Assembly (NCBI GenBank): GCA_023460575.1
Contig: JAEWPQ010000306.1
Location: 45,468-109,467 of the forward strand
Reading direction: 5' to 3'
DNA from: Bacillota bacterium
GTDB taxonomy: Bacteria > Bacillota > Clostridia > Lachnospirales > Lachnospiraceae
DNA length: 64,000 nt
Notes under the pieces: generated by a model
Database searches by the model: none
Seen by the model: only the letters and a program-made list of their open reading frames with translations
What the model was told of the DNA's origin: nothing
In this document: positions 1 through 7,461 of the stretch, one piece after another
Layout of the letters: every line of letters starts with the position of its first letter
How positions within the stretch are numbered: position 1 is the first letter of the stretch
Position numbers and translations under genes: made by a program

Positions 1-238
1 TCCCCGTAAGAACGGTATAAGTGCGGGGAAGTCTTAAAATCAGGAATCCCCGGAGTGCGGGGAAGACTCTATATTATAATATAACATTTTCCCCCGTTAC
101 ACGTGGTCATGGGGTAGGAAAGGACGGGTCTAAGTTGACACCCGTCCCCTCCCTTCCCCTTCCCATGACAGGGCGGATTTCAAAACAACAAAAAAATAAG
201 ATTATGATAAAAAATTAACAAAGAGGGGTCGTGATGTA
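1..238. other. Prophage intergenic stretch with short inverted repeats; no supported gene
   Basis: I see no convincing coding sequence. There are two TCCCCG/CGGGGA pairs (1-6 with 24-29, and 47-52 with 58-63 around loop GAGTG), a perfect 14-base AT palindrome at 70-83, and an 8-bp hairpin at 122-147 (GGACGGGT pairing ACCCGTCC). A GTG-started frame at 21-218 reads into low-complexity Pro/Lys peptide and has no ribosome site. The stretch may be control or recombination DNA. Confidence 0.4.
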
Positions 239-460
239 GTGACGTTTTACAAATGGTTATCAAAAAGATATGGCAAAGAAAATAATCAATTTCAAAAGTT
301 AGTATTACTTTTTGAAAGCAATGCTGATTCTCCCAAGAGAGCAAAGAAGAAAAAAACTGTCAGAAGATACCTAAAAAAGAAGAACGCTGATTCACGGCTA
401 GTGGGAGCATTTAACGCGGCTCATAAAAAATATGAGAGCGAGGTACTTCATGGTGACTGA
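239..460 (+). CDS. YozE/SAM-like small protein
   Basis: A 73-residue protein starting at GTG, with GAGGGG about 11 bases upstream. It opens with FYKWLSKRYG and ends with an AxxxYESEV segment, which matches the layout of the YozE_SAM_like family (small sterile-alpha-motif-like fold; Bacillus YozE has the same FYxxL start and WDxYESEV end). A Lys-rich centre (KRAKKKKTVRRYLKKKN) suggests nucleic-acid contact. Function is unknown. It overlaps the next gene slightly, so the two are probably co-translated. Confidence 0.55.
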   Translation: MTFYKWLSKRYGKENNQFQKLVLLFESNADSPKRAKKKKTVRRYLKKKNADSRLVGAFNAAHKKYESEVLHGD

Positions 461-848
461 ATTTTTTATACCAATGAAAAAGGTCCCCACCGTGACGCAC
501 CAGGAGAAGCAGGTTCATGTGGTGAATGGAAAACCGATCTTTTATGAGCCAGAAGAATTAAAGGCAGCCAGGGCGAAGCTGTTGGCTCACTTAGGGCAGC
601 ATGTGCCAGAAGAGAGGTATATTGGTCCAGTGAGGTTGATAACAAAGTGGTGCTTCCCCGTCCTGGGAAAACACCAGAATGGAGAATATAAGACCAGCAA
701 GCCAGATACGGATAATCTGGTAAAGCTTCTTAAGGACGTAATGACGGAGCTGCACTTTTGGAAAGATGATGCGCAGGTGGCGTCAGAGATAACTGAAAAG
801 TTCTGGTCAGATCTTCCTGGTATTTATGTGAAGGTGGAAAGCCTATGA
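450..848 (+). CDS. RusA-family Holliday junction resolvase
   Basis: About 132 residues. RusA enzymes cut Holliday junctions symmetrically and are common in phage recombination modules. The key family segment is clear: SKPDTDNLVKLLKDVM followed by WKDDAQV, containing the acidic residues (D in KPDxDN, and the DD pair) that hold the metal in RusA. I choose ATG 450 over the earlier ATG at 432 because GCGAGG lies about 7 bases before it. Its stop overlaps the start of the next gene (ATGA-type coupling at 845-848). Confidence 0.85.
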   Translation: MVTEFFIPMKKVPTVTHQEKQVHVVNGKPIFYEPEELKAARAKLLAHLGQHVPEERYIGPVRLITKWCFPVLGKHQNGEYKTSKPDTDNLVKLLKDVMTELHFWKDDAQVASEITEKFWSDLPGIYVKVESL

Positions 849-1063
849 CAGATCAGGATGTACAGAAAGGTTTTGAAGAGGTTTATAACAAGTTCTGGCT
901 CAATTACCGTGGAAAGGTTCTTCCAAAACATTCTGACGAATGGGAGCGGATGAATACATGGGCAGTAGTGCTTATGAAGAAGTATCCCTTCATGGAGCAG
1001 GTAGTCGCTGAAATGATAGCAGAGTTTGGGCAGAGAATGCGGAGGGCTGAAGATGGCAAATAA
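845..1063 (+). CDS. Phage hypothetical protein
   Basis: A 72-residue, mostly helical protein with aromatic-rich segments (EVYNKFWLNYRGK, ERMNTWAVVLMKKYPF). The start overlaps the RusA stop by four bases, so it is translationally coupled. I recognise no family. A Trp/Tyr-rich N-terminal half and an acidic C-terminus are all that can be said. Position in the recombination/replication module suggests a small accessory factor, but nothing in the sequence shows which. Confidence 0.6.
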   Translation: MTDQDVQKGFEEVYNKFWLNYRGKVLPKHSDEWERMNTWAVVLMKKYPFMEQVVAEMIAEFGQRMRRAEDGK

Positions 1064-1241
1064 GAAGAAAAACAGTACTCCACCTGAACAGGAAATACAT
1101 ATCTGCTATATCTGCGGCAGGGAGATCCACGGGGATCATGTGTACATAAAAACCAGAAGACGGAGTGAGCTGCACATACATTTTGAGTGTGTGCCGGGAG
1201 GAGATAAGGAAAAATGGAGGAGATTAAACGATCAGGCTTAA
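1053..1241 (+). CDS. Small zinc-finger-like phage protein
   Basis: 62 residues from ATG 1053, preceded by GGAGGG at 1041-1046 inside the upstream gene. The core CYICGREIHGDHVY followed by HIHFEC gives a CxxC then H/C pair, a typical treble-clef or HNH-like zinc site. A second zinc-binding reading cannot be separated by eye. It overlaps both neighbours, typical of dense phage operons. Possible roles are DNA binding or a protein adaptor; none is shown. Confidence 0.6.
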   Translation: MANKKKNSTPPEQEIHICYICGREIHGDHVYIKTRRRSELHIHFECVPGGDKEKWRRLNDQA

Positions 1242-3217
1242 CACTACAACAAGCTAAGTTATTTGCTGATGCCGCCATGGCGGATGTGAAAAACGGTTTT
1301 GTCAGTACGGGGTACTACTTGAAAGCCATAAGAGATGAAAGGCTATGGAAAGAACAGGGCTATACCAGTTTTGATGCTTTCCTGAATGTGAATTATGAAA
1401 AAGACAAATCATGGGCTTCCCGGTGCGTATCCTTGTATGAGAAGTTCGGGGTGGAAATATCTCCGGGAGAGTTGCCTAAACTTAATCCGGAATTTATGGA
1501 TTACAATGTCAGCCAGTTGATAGAAATGATATCTCTTCCAGAGAAAAAACGGGACTTAATAACACCAGAAACGTCTGTCCGGGCTATCCGAGAGATGAAG
1601 CCGAAGCGTGAGAAAAAAGTTGAGACTGTCGCAACTTCTGAGCCAGAGGAAGAACAGGACCGGGAGCCAGAAGAAACTCAGGATCGGACCGCTTATGTAA
1701 AAGAGCAGTATAGATTGCAAGAATCTTTCTTAAATCCCTTTGCAGTCTGGTTGATAAAGAATCACAAAGCATGGTTTATGGAAGATCACATGAATCGTGT
1801 AATAAAGGTTGATAAATCAGAGGGGCAGTTAAAGTCATATCTTGGGGCATACCCAGACGGAAGCAGTTCTTATGGATTTCCAGTAGATAGTGAGACCTAT
1901 TACGCCAAACTGTACGATAACAGGATTGTGATATCGCATTTTACAGACAGAGGGGCCGTTGTAGTAGACGGAACTGCGGAATGGTTTTATCTGGCAGCAA
2001 GCATTCAGGTTCAGTGGAATGTAGTGGCGCTGGAGGAAGCTCAAGAGAAACGAGGGGCGAAAGAAAATCATGGTACCTGCGAATTTAATTCTGATCCTAC
2101 CAGTTGCCCTCATCGAAATGAGTATAGCTGCACAATCTCATTTGAGAACAGAACATTACCGGGAAACGGGAGTAATTGCGGATCATCTTGCTGTTGGTCT
2201 TGTAAGTTCCATGGAGCGTGTAAGCTGGAGTGTAATGCTTCTGCTGGTCGTGATGGATCAATTCCAGAATATGATGCTGCGTGGTCTGTGAGAGAGTGGA
2301 CTAAGATTCCACATGGAGATTTAAAAAGGGTATTAGAGGTTTGTCGCAAGAACTCCACCAATGCAGAGCGGGCCAAGGCTGTACAGGAGAAAATATCTCC
2401 TTATGGAGCTTATGGCTATCATTCCGGATTGTACGATTTTCAATTTCGCAGTTTTGCTGGAGGAATCGATTTCAGGATTGGTAAAGTTGAGATTCATTTG
2501 AAGTACGGCCGGTTTGTACAGGAGCTTATGAACCTGAATCCGGATTTTGAAGAACCTGCGAGCAAAGAGCCTGAAACCGTACCAGAACAGGAGGAAAGCG
2601 TACCGGATTCTACTGAAAACATAATTGATGGGGAATATATGGAAGTCACCCCAGAGCCGATGAGTCCTTTTGCTTACTGCTTAGAGGATATTAGAGAGGA
2701 AACAAATTTCTTGAAAGAGCAATTAAAGCTGTTAGGTGATGAGGACAGCAGCCTTAAATTCGCACGGAAACTCAGAATGCAGTATGATGCCATTCTTCTG
2801 GTTAAGAGAGAATTTGAAAACTATCTGAATCGGCAAAATAATGATCCTGAATATTCAGAACAGCCAGAGCTTCCCATCCTGAAGAACAATGAACAGCGTG
2901 CAGCTTTCATAGATGCCTATGAGACATGGTCGTTATGGATTGAAACCAAAGAAACCGGGGAACGGTACTACCGTTATGATTTGTCGGAAAAGGTTGCCAT
3001 TGTGGTAAAGGTAAACTGGAAACATTCCTGGGCCAGTTATAAGGAATCCAAGGACTATGAATACGGCGCTCAACAGTATTACCTTGTGGGAGTGAAGTCA
3101 GAGTGGCACAACGGTAAGAATGCTTATGTAGAAGATGAATCCAGGACATTTTATGAGTGTGGTACAAACCGATCCGCTCTGGTGGAATACTTAAAAGATT
3201 TTCAGAAGAGTAAATGA
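1214..3217 (+). CDS. Large phage early protein, modular, unknown function
   Basis: 667 residues, ATG 1214 with AGGAGATAAGG just upstream. The first 140 residues look like the DUF3102-like / site-specific DNA-binding type seen in clostridial phages (YYLKAIRDERLWKEQGYTSFDAFLNVNYEKDKSWASRC pattern, written here in part only: GYTSFDAFLN). A Glu/Pro linker follows, then a region with a cluster of cysteines around residues 290-340 (CPHR, CSCCWSC-type spacing, CKLEC) that could bind zinc or FeS. The C-terminal 200 residues are acidic and tyrosine-rich. No catalytic motif is visible. It is the biggest gene of the early module. Confidence 0.7.
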   Translation: MEEIKRSGLTLQQAKLFADAAMADVKNGFVSTGYYLKAIRDERLWKEQGYTSFDAFLNVNYEKDKSWASRCVSLYEKFGVEISPGELPKLNPEFMDYNVSQLIEMISLPEKKRDLITPETSVRAIREMKPKREKKVETVATSEPEEEQDREPEETQDRTAYVKEQYRLQESFLNPFAVWLIKNHKAWFMEDHMNRVIKVDKSEGQLKSYLGAYPDGSSSYGFPVDSETYYAKLYDNRIVISHFTDRGAVVVDGTAEWFYLAASIQVQWNVVALEEAQEKRGAKENHGTCEFNSDPTSCPHRNEYSCTISFENRTLPGNGSNCGSSCCWSCKFHGACKLECNASAGRDGSIPEYDAAWSVREWTKIPHGDLKRVLEVCRKNSTNAERAKAVQEKISPYGAYGYHSGLYDFQFRSFAGGIDFRIGKVEIHLKYGRFVQELMNLNPDFEEPASKEPETVPEQEESVPDSTENIIDGEYMEVTPEPMSPFAYCLEDIREETNFLKEQLKLLGDEDSSLKFARKLRMQYDAILLVKREFENYLNRQNNDPEYSEQPELPILKNNEQRAAFIDAYETWSLWIETKETGERYYRYDLSEKVAIVVKVNWKHSWASYKESKDYEYGAQQYYLVGVKSEWHNGKNAYVEDESRTFYECGTNRSALVEYLKDFQKSK

Positions 3218-3351
3218 TCTCTGTAAAAAGGGAGGAGCCGGTAAGATTGGGGGAATCCTACCGGCTGAAGTATGAAAAAAAGTATTTATATAAAAGGTTG
3301 TTTGCCTCTTTACAAGTATTAATATACCGGAGGATTGTGACGGGAGTTTGA
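3214..3351 (+). CDS. Possible 45-residue coupled ORF
   Basis: An ATG overlaps the stop of the previous gene as ATGA, the usual coupling geometry. The peptide is basic (MISVKREEPVRLGESYRLKYEKKYLYKR at its N-terminal half, only the first part cited). The weak AGAAG upstream and lack of a recognised family keep confidence low. Its reading also contains the hairpin at 3237-3265. Confidence 0.3.
   Translation: MISVKREEPVRLGESYRLKYEKKYLYKRLFASLQVLIYRRIVTGV
3237..3265 (+). other. 11-bp hairpin after the large early gene
   Basis: GCCGGTA (3237-3243) pairs with TACCGGC (3259-3265), and GATT inside pairs with AATC, with one mismatch and a G-rich loop. No U-run follows, so it is not a clear intrinsic terminator; it may protect mRNA ends or be a protein site. 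Confidence 0.45.
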
Positions 3352-3386
3352 TGGATCTGTGAAGAGATTGTGAAAGGAGAAAAATC

Positions 3387-3602
3387 ATGTGGAAGATAAG
3401 AATTATTTATAGCGATAAGAGTAAATTGACGATAACCGGGAAACACAGGGATATCCCGCTGGAGTTGGCACGGCACTATTACAACCAGTACGTAGCCGGA
3501 AAACTAAACAAAGCTACATATCAGCAGTATCCTAAGAAAGATCATGAAGAAATGGATTTGATGAAGAAGATCGAAGAGTGGGAAGCTTGCAAGGAGGATT
3601 AA
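3387..3602 (+). CDS. Phage hypothetical protein
   Basis: 71 residues, ATG 3387 with AAAGGAG 8 bases before. The N-terminus MWKIRIIYSDKSKLTI looks like a short beta hairpin, followed by a helical, Lys/Glu-rich tail (DLMKKIEEWEACKED). This small beta-alpha type is common in clostridial phages without known role. It is one base away from the next gene, so one operon. Confidence 0.65.
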   Translation: MWKIRIIYSDKSKLTITGKHRDIPLELARHYYNQYVAGKLNKATYQQYPKKDHEEMDLMKKIEEWEACKED

Positions 3603-3603
3603 G

Positions 3604-3966
3604 ATGGCGGAACAGAATGAAATGTTAAAGATCGTCACTCCCATGATGGAGCATGTATGTGATCACCTGTGTCGGTTCCCTGGGGAGATCGAGCGCAAGG
3701 AAGATCTGGAAGAGGTGTGCGCCGGTTGCCAGATGGACAAGTATACAAATGATATTCTGAATACATATAATCGTCAGGGAGAATGGATTCCGGTGGCAGA
3801 GAGGCTTCCGGAAATTGGAGAGCGAGTGTTGATCACAACCCGTGAAGGTGAAGTTGATGTGGATTTCCTTGAAACTTCTGGAGAATGGTTCTGGGGAATT
3901 GAAGGCTATTCAGTAATTGCTTGGATGCCTCTTCCTGAGAAATACAGCCCGAATTTGAATGAGTAA
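3604..3966 (+). CDS. DUF551-domain phage protein
   Basis: 120 residues. The C-terminal half has the DUF551 signature: EWIPVAERLPEIGERVLI near residues 60-77 and VIAWMPLPEKY near 105-115. DUF551 is a small beta-rich domain frequent in phage early regions, with no proven biochemical role. The N-terminal half has cysteines (CDHLCRFPG and CAGCQMDKY), which may bind a metal. GAGGATTA precedes the start with short spacing. Confidence 0.75.
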   Translation: MAEQNEMLKIVTPMMEHVCDHLCRFPGEIERKEDLEEVCAGCQMDKYTNDILNTYNRQGEWIPVAERLPEIGERVLITTREGEVDVDFLETSGEWFWGIEGYSVIAWMPLPEKYSPNLNE

Positions 3967-3987
3967 AAGAGGGAGGTGATAGCCATT

Positions 3988-4059
3988 TTGCCAGTAAACA
4001 AAATCTATAACATGGGTAACCAGCGAGTTTTGGATTATATGCTGGCGCACACGGAATGA
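3988..4059 (+). CDS. Possible 23-residue peptide (TTG or ATT start)
   Basis: A near-perfect anti-16S match GGGAGGTGAT at 3971-3980 is followed by ATT TTG and a 23-codon frame ending NQRVLDYMLAHTE. The ATT at 3985 sits 8 bases after GGAGG and the TTG at 3988 sits 11 bases after. Strong ribosome site, very short product, unknown role. Confidence 0.4.
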   Translation: MPVNKIYNMGNQRVLDYMLAHTE

Positions 4060-4089
4060 TCCGCAAAATTAGTATTTGGAGGAGTAACG

Positions 4090-4266
4090 ATGAACTGTAT
4101 TAGCTGTAGATTTTATGATATGAATGATCAAATTAATGCTTTTGGAACATGTGAACCCATAGGGGAAGATTTTCATTGCACTCATGAATGTAGTTTGCCA
4201 GAAGATGAGATACGGGAAACAGAGACACTTACCGGGTTAAAGCAGACGGATAGGAGAACCTATTAG
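4090..4266 (+). CDS. Small cysteine-rich phage protein
   Basis: 58 residues, ATG 4090 with TTGGAGGAG 5 to 10 bases before. CISCRFYD at the N-terminus plus FHCTHEC give two cysteine pairs at zinc-knuckle spacing. The C-terminus is polar. The arrangement is like many small phage zinc proteins near DUF551; no function is assigned. Confidence 0.6.
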   Translation: MNCISCRFYDMNDQINAFGTCEPIGEDFHCTHECSLPEDEIRETETLTGLKQTDRRTY

Positions 4267-4294
4267 GATTAATTGAAATTAGGAGATGACGACG

Positions 4295-4582
4295 ATGGAC
4301 AAATTTAAAAAGGATATTATTGATGAGTTTTGGAAATGGGTAACAGAACATCAAGACAATGAGACAGTTGTGGATCACGATGGGGAAGGTAATTTATGTA
4401 TTTGGATTGATTTTAGTGATTTAGAGGATTTTGCAGAAAGGTATATAACTGATGTAGAGGATTCATTACAGACAGCTCTTTTTAATGGTCATGTGTGTGT
4501 TGAAGTAAATGATTTCCTGGGCGGACATGGGTTTACTATGGATAATGTCTGGGAGCATAGACCTAGCTGCTTAGTGGATTAA
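4295..4582 (+). CDS. Phage hypothetical acidic protein
   Basis: 95 residues. I choose ATG 4295 because AGGAG at 4281-4285 abuts the alternative ATG 4286 with no spacer but lies 9 bases from 4295. The protein is acidic with alternating hydrophobic strands (DEFWKWVTEHQDN, LCIWIDFSDLEDF) and may be an anti-defence or DNA-mimic type protein, but that rests on charge alone. Confidence 0.6.
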   Translation: MDKFKKDIIDEFWKWVTEHQDNETVVDHDGEGNLCIWIDFSDLEDFAERYITDVEDSLQTALFNGHVCVEVNDFLGGHGFTMDNVWEHRPSCLVD

Positions 4583-4609
4583 ACTGGAATTTTTATGAGG
4601 AGGGATACA

Positions 4610-4816
4610 TTGAGAAAATCATCAAAAGACTGCAGAGCAGACAGAGCCAGCGTAAACAGTTGCATACAGGCTGAGGCGGATGAAGCTATAAAGGCACCGC
4701 CGGTTAAAAGTTTCAGCGCCACGAATCCTGCTTATACATATACAAGTTTGTGTCCGGATCCGAAACGTAGGAAGCCGCCAAGGCGAAAAGGGGAGGAAGT
4801 AGATGGAAAAGCTTAA
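4610..4816 (+). CDS. Phage hypothetical basic peptide (TTG start)
   Basis: 68 codons from TTG 4610, with GAGGAGGG 5 bases earlier; an in-frame ATG at 4595 lies before that ribosome site. The peptide is basic with a Pro/Arg/Lys C-terminus (PKRRKPPRRKGEE). It overlaps the following small gene by a few codons. No family is recognised and coding status is uncertain. Confidence 0.4.
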   Translation: MRKSSKDCRADRASVNSCIQAEADEAIKAPPVKSFSATNPAYTYTSLCPDPKRRKPPRRKGEEVDGKA

Positions 4817-4922
4817 ATTCAGTAATATCCAGAAGAAATGCATGTATTGTGGGAAAACGTATCCTTCCAATTGGGGGGGGCGTACTGTACCTGCAGGGAT
4901 CACGGGAGATTGTTTGCGGTAG
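4803..4922 (+). CDS. 39-residue CxxC phage peptide
   Basis: ATG 4803 is preceded by GGGGAGGAAG. The product MEKLKFSNIQKKCMYCGKTY carries a CxxCG knuckle and ends GDCLR. A run of eight G at 4873-4880 lies inside the frame (Trp-Gly-Gly), so a one-base slip there would change the frame. Confidence 0.5.
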   Translation: MEKLKFSNIQKKCMYCGKTYPSNWGGRTVPAGITGDCLR

Positions 4923-4958
4923 GAAGTTTGTATCAGCCGAAGGAGGGAGATAAGTGAA

Positions 4959-5255
4959 ATGGCAACTAAAAAGCTATATACGGTTTATGATAACGGGGAT
5001 CCGATCGGAGATTATAGTTCTCTGGAAGCGTCAGCACTGTTGAACCTGCCGTGTGCTACTATTACCTCTTACGCCAGTTCCGGAGCTAAGGCGCTTGGGC
5101 GATACACATTTGAGGTTGCGGGCGCGATCACATCTGATCCCCTAGCGATAGAGTGGGACAGGGTGAGAAAAGAAATCTTAAAGGCAGGAGGTATGGATCA
5201 TGAAGAAAGTCATGAGCCCAGCAGAGCAGCTGGCAGGATTCCTGAATTTTGTTGA
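4959..5255 (+). CDS. Phage hypothetical protein
   Basis: 98 residues, ATG 4959 after GGAGGGAGATAAG. The N-terminal half (LYTVYDNGDPIGDYSSLEASALLNLP) resembles small phage proteins that read a HTH-like NUMOD1 pattern (VYD..G...G.Y.S..EAS..L), which suggests DNA contact. The C-terminal 19 codons overlap the next gene by 56 bases in another frame, so the true stop region or the overlap is odd. Confidence 0.6.
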   Translation: MATKKLYTVYDNGDPIGDYSSLEASALLNLPCATITSYASSGAKALGRYTFEVAGAITSDPLAIEWDRVRKEILKAGGMDHEESHEPSRAAGRIPEFC

Positions 5256-5574
5256 TCAGTGTACTACAGAGTACCGACTTGCCTGTGATACGGTGAGCGA
5301 AGAGGACAAGCGTCTGCAGGATCTGCTTCATGGGATAGAATTCTCCGAAAACAGATCAAAGGCAGATAAGGAATTGACAAAGCTTCGCAGGAGCCGTAAG
5401 GTGCGCAGAGAGAATAAAGATGCTGTAAAGCGATATCAGCTGATCGTGGAGTTCTTCAATGATCAGAATAATAAAGCAACGCTTAACAAGATGCGTCAGC
5501 TCCTGGGACGACAGCGGAAGGAAGAAGAGTTTCTAAATGGCAAGCGGGTCTACAAACCCAGGGTGAACAGTTGA
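5200..5574 (+). CDS. Phage hypothetical coiled-coil protein
   Basis: 124 residues, ATG 5200 with GCAGGAGGTATGG upstream. It is mostly helical and highly charged, with a basic segment at residues 68-90 (ELTKLRRSRKVRRENKD) followed by Gln/Lys-rich helix. Similar proteins sit just before the late regulator in clostridial prophages. Role unknown; charge suggests nucleic-acid binding. Confidence 0.65.
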   Translation: MKKVMSPAEQLAGFLNFVDQCTTEYRLACDTVSEEDKRLQDLLHGIEFSENRSKADKELTKLRRSRKVRRENKDAVKRYQLIVEFFNDQNNKATLNKMRQLLGRQRKEEEFLNGKRVYKPRVNS

Positions 5575-5584
5575 CAGCAGGGAG

Positions 5585-6076
5585 GTGACAAAAATAGATA
5601 AAAACATTTTGATTGAGTATTCTGACGCATTGGCCAGAGTGAAACTTTTAAGGGAGCAGCTACAAAAGAAAGAAGATCACCTGGATAGGCTGCGTGAACA
5701 CGGATATGTGGTGGCTGATACGGTAACGAAGGGAAAGCGAGGTAAGAAACCCCTGGGTACGGCTGTTATTATTGGGTATCCGGTACCAGAGTCTCAGAGA
5801 GCTGCCAGGGCATACGAAAGGAGTTACGCCATTCTGATGGACGAGGAGCAAATGCTTCTGGAATTAATTAACCAGGTGGAGGAATACATAGCTGGAATTG
5901 ACAAAGTGGAGATCAGGAACATCATGACCCTTTATTATGTGGAAAATATGAACTGGGTACAGGTGGCTCATAAAATGAATGATATGTACAAGGATCAGAT
6001 CTCCAAGGGGAAGATAAGGTGTTATACGGATAGTAGTTGCAGGTGCAAACATGATTATTATTTGGAAAAAAATTGA
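5585..6076 (+). CDS. ArpU/RinA-like late transcription regulator
   Basis: About 160 residues. The N-terminal two thirds are coiled-coil, and the C-terminal part (VEIRNIMTLYYVENMNWVQVAHKMN, cited in part: MTLYYVENMNWVQVA) is a sigma region-4-like helix-turn-helix, ending CRCKHDYYLEKN. This layout matches the ArpU/RinA/DUF1492-type activators that switch on phage late genes. The GTG at 5585 overlaps its own GGAGGTG, so initiation may instead use ATA at 5594, 8 bases after GGAGG. The terminase genes follow after a structured non-coding stretch, which fits this role. Confidence 0.75.
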   Translation: MTKIDKNILIEYSDALARVKLLREQLQKKEDHLDRLREHGYVVADTVTKGKRGKKPLGTAVIIGYPVPESQRAARAYERSYAILMDEEQMLLELINQVEEYIAGIDKVEIRNIMTLYYVENMNWVQVAHKMNDMYKDQISKGKIRCYTDSSCRCKHDYYLEKN

Positions 6077-6279
6077 TTTTCACGGTTTTCACGGTTTTTC
6101 TGTGATATTATTTAAGATGAGAAATCTGTAAACAGACGAACTCAACCCCCAACGGTTGCCGGGTTTAACGGCCCGGTGACCGATTAAAGCCGACGTTCTT
6201 ATGCTTTCTTCATGGCTTTTCAAATCGGATAGAAAGCACGTTTATGATTCGATGTATTGAACGTATCAATACTGGGGTA
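6077..6279 (+). other. Structured non-coding stretch before packaging genes
   Basis: No gene is supported. It holds a 10-bp hairpin (6154-6163 with 6172-6181, two wobble pairs, loop TTTAACGG) and a 7-bp hairpin (GTATTGA 6254-6260 with TCAATAC 6266-6272), directly followed by the tRNA-like element. The block is probably a promoter/leader of the late operon or a small structured RNA. Confidence 0.5.
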
Positions 6280-6344
6280 CGGAATACATGATGGCAACTC
6301 CCTTTCCCCCCAGAGGGGGTCCTGGTTCGAATCCGGGTATTCCG
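6280..6344 (+). other. tRNA-like element without a D arm
   Basis: A 7-bp acceptor-like stem CGGAATA (6280-6286) with TATTCCG (6338-6344) encloses a canonical T arm (CCTGG, loop TTCGAAT, CCGGG at 6321-6337). The 34 bases between are too few for normal D plus anticodon arms and instead form a 9-bp stem with a C6 loop (ACTCCCTTT with AGAGGGGGT). No CCA is encoded. It is either a degraded phage tRNA or a deliberate tRNA mimic. Confidence 0.45.
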
Positions 6345-6469
6345 ATTGATTCCTGATATTCTCCTTTATGAAAACGCCTGTCGATTTTAAGTCAATGGGT
6401 GTTTTCTTTATATACATTTTAAAAAATCTCTCATACATTAATTATAAGCACAATACAGGAAGGGTTCGT

Positions 6470-6814
6470 ATGTCAAGCTTTGAAATTATAATATGGAGAT
6501 TTGAATTTAGCGATTCTAATGAGATACGGGTATTTGAAATAATTATTAACTTTACCTTCCCGGATGTTGACGAAAGAAATGAATACATTATCGAGCAGTG
6601 CGCCTATGAAGCTGCATATGTTGCGGGTGGTGTTGTGAGAGATAATGTTAGTCACTGTAAAGAATCATGCATGACAAGTATTGAAAAAGCGGCTGTATTA
6701 GCTAGTAAGAAAGCGGAGAAAACATTTTATAATTGCTTGAGACAGTTCGGCGTGAATGAGGAAATGATCCGCGTATACGGAGTTAATGTCTATGTAAGAG
6801 AGAGTATTATTTAG
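6470..6814 (+). CDS. Phage hypothetical protein
   Basis: 114 residues from ATG 6470, after AGGAAGG; the longer frame from 6368 reads through a hairpin-like sequence and is unlikely. The protein has a beta-rich N-terminus (FEIIIWRFEFSDS) and an Ala/Cys-containing helix (ECAYEAAYVAGGVV region). I recognise no family. It sits between the tRNA-like element and a terminator, so it may be its own transcription unit. Confidence 0.5.
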   Translation: MSSFEIIIWRFEFSDSNEIRVFEIIINFTFPDVDERNEYIIEQCAYEAAYVAGGVVRDNVSHCKESCMTSIEKAAVLASKKAEKTFYNCLRQFGVNEEMIRVYGVNVYVRESII

Positions 6815-6838
6815 CACGTATGTTGCAGAGAGAATTTA

Positions 6839-6864
6839 GAGGCGGTCAACCCCGTCTCTTTTTT
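6839..6864 (+). terminator. Intrinsic terminator before terS
   Basis: GAGGCGG (6839-6845) pairs with CCGTCTC (6852-6858) around loop TCAACC, followed by six T. It closes the small gene at 6470-6814. Confidence 0.75.
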
Positions 6865-6904
6865 ATTATAAAAATTAGCTAGATTGGAAGGTGAGGTGAG
6901 ACTG

Positions 6905-7432
6905 ATGGCATTAACAGTCAAACAGAAAATATTTGCAGATGAATACCTGATTGATCTTAATGCTACCAGAGCTTACAAGGTGGCTTACCCAAAGGTCAAG
7001 AACGATGAAACAGCCTCAGCTGCAGGAGCCAGATTGTTAAGAAATGTTAAGGTTGAGGATTATATCCAGAAGCGGATGAAAGACCGGGAAAAGCGCACTG
7101 AGATCACCCAGGACATGGTTTTAAAGGAACTTGCAAAGATAGGATTTGCGGATGTCACTGATTTCGTGACAATTGAGGATAAAGGGCCTTACAAAGCGGT
7201 GCAGGTGAAGACCACAGATGAAATGCCAGGGGATAAGCTGGGAGCCATTGCCGGAATCAAGGAAGGCGCAAACGGAATTGAAATCAAGCTTAACGATAAG
7301 GGGAAGGCTCTGGAGCTGATCGGCAGGCACTTGGGTATGTTTAAGGATAAACTGGAAGTATCTGGCACTCTGGAGACTGAAAAAACTAAGCTTGACGATC
7401 TGATCAATCAAATGCGTGGCGGTGATGGATAA
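6905..7432 (+). CDS. terS: Terminase small subunit
   Basis: 175 residues from ATG 6905 (GAGGTGAGAC upstream; the in-frame earlier start at 6884 has no such site). The N-terminal region TVKQKIFADEYLIDLNATRA followed by KVAYPK and the GARLLRN helix is the Terminase_2 DNA-recognition domain. TerS binds the pac site and hands DNA to the large subunit. The C-terminus (ELIGRHLGMFKDKLEVSG) is the usual oligomerisation/TerL contact tail. Its stop overlaps ATG 7432. Confidence 0.92.
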   Translation: MALTVKQKIFADEYLIDLNATRAYKVAYPKVKNDETASAAGARLLRNVKVEDYIQKRMKDREKRTEITQDMVLKELAKIGFADVTDFVTIEDKGPYKAVQVKTTDEMPGDKLGAIAGIKEGANGIEIKLNDKGKALELIGRHLGMFKDKLEVSGTLETEKTKLDDLINQMRGGDG

Positions 7433-7461
7433 TGAGCAATGAAAGATGGAGGATAGCATCT

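Noticed and set aside
21..218. 65-codon GTG frame at the left edge
   Set aside because: No ribosome site, low-complexity peptide, overlaps several inverted repeats.
6280..6344. Functional tRNA gene
   Set aside because: Missing D arm space and irregular anticodon stem; kept only as a tRNA-like element.
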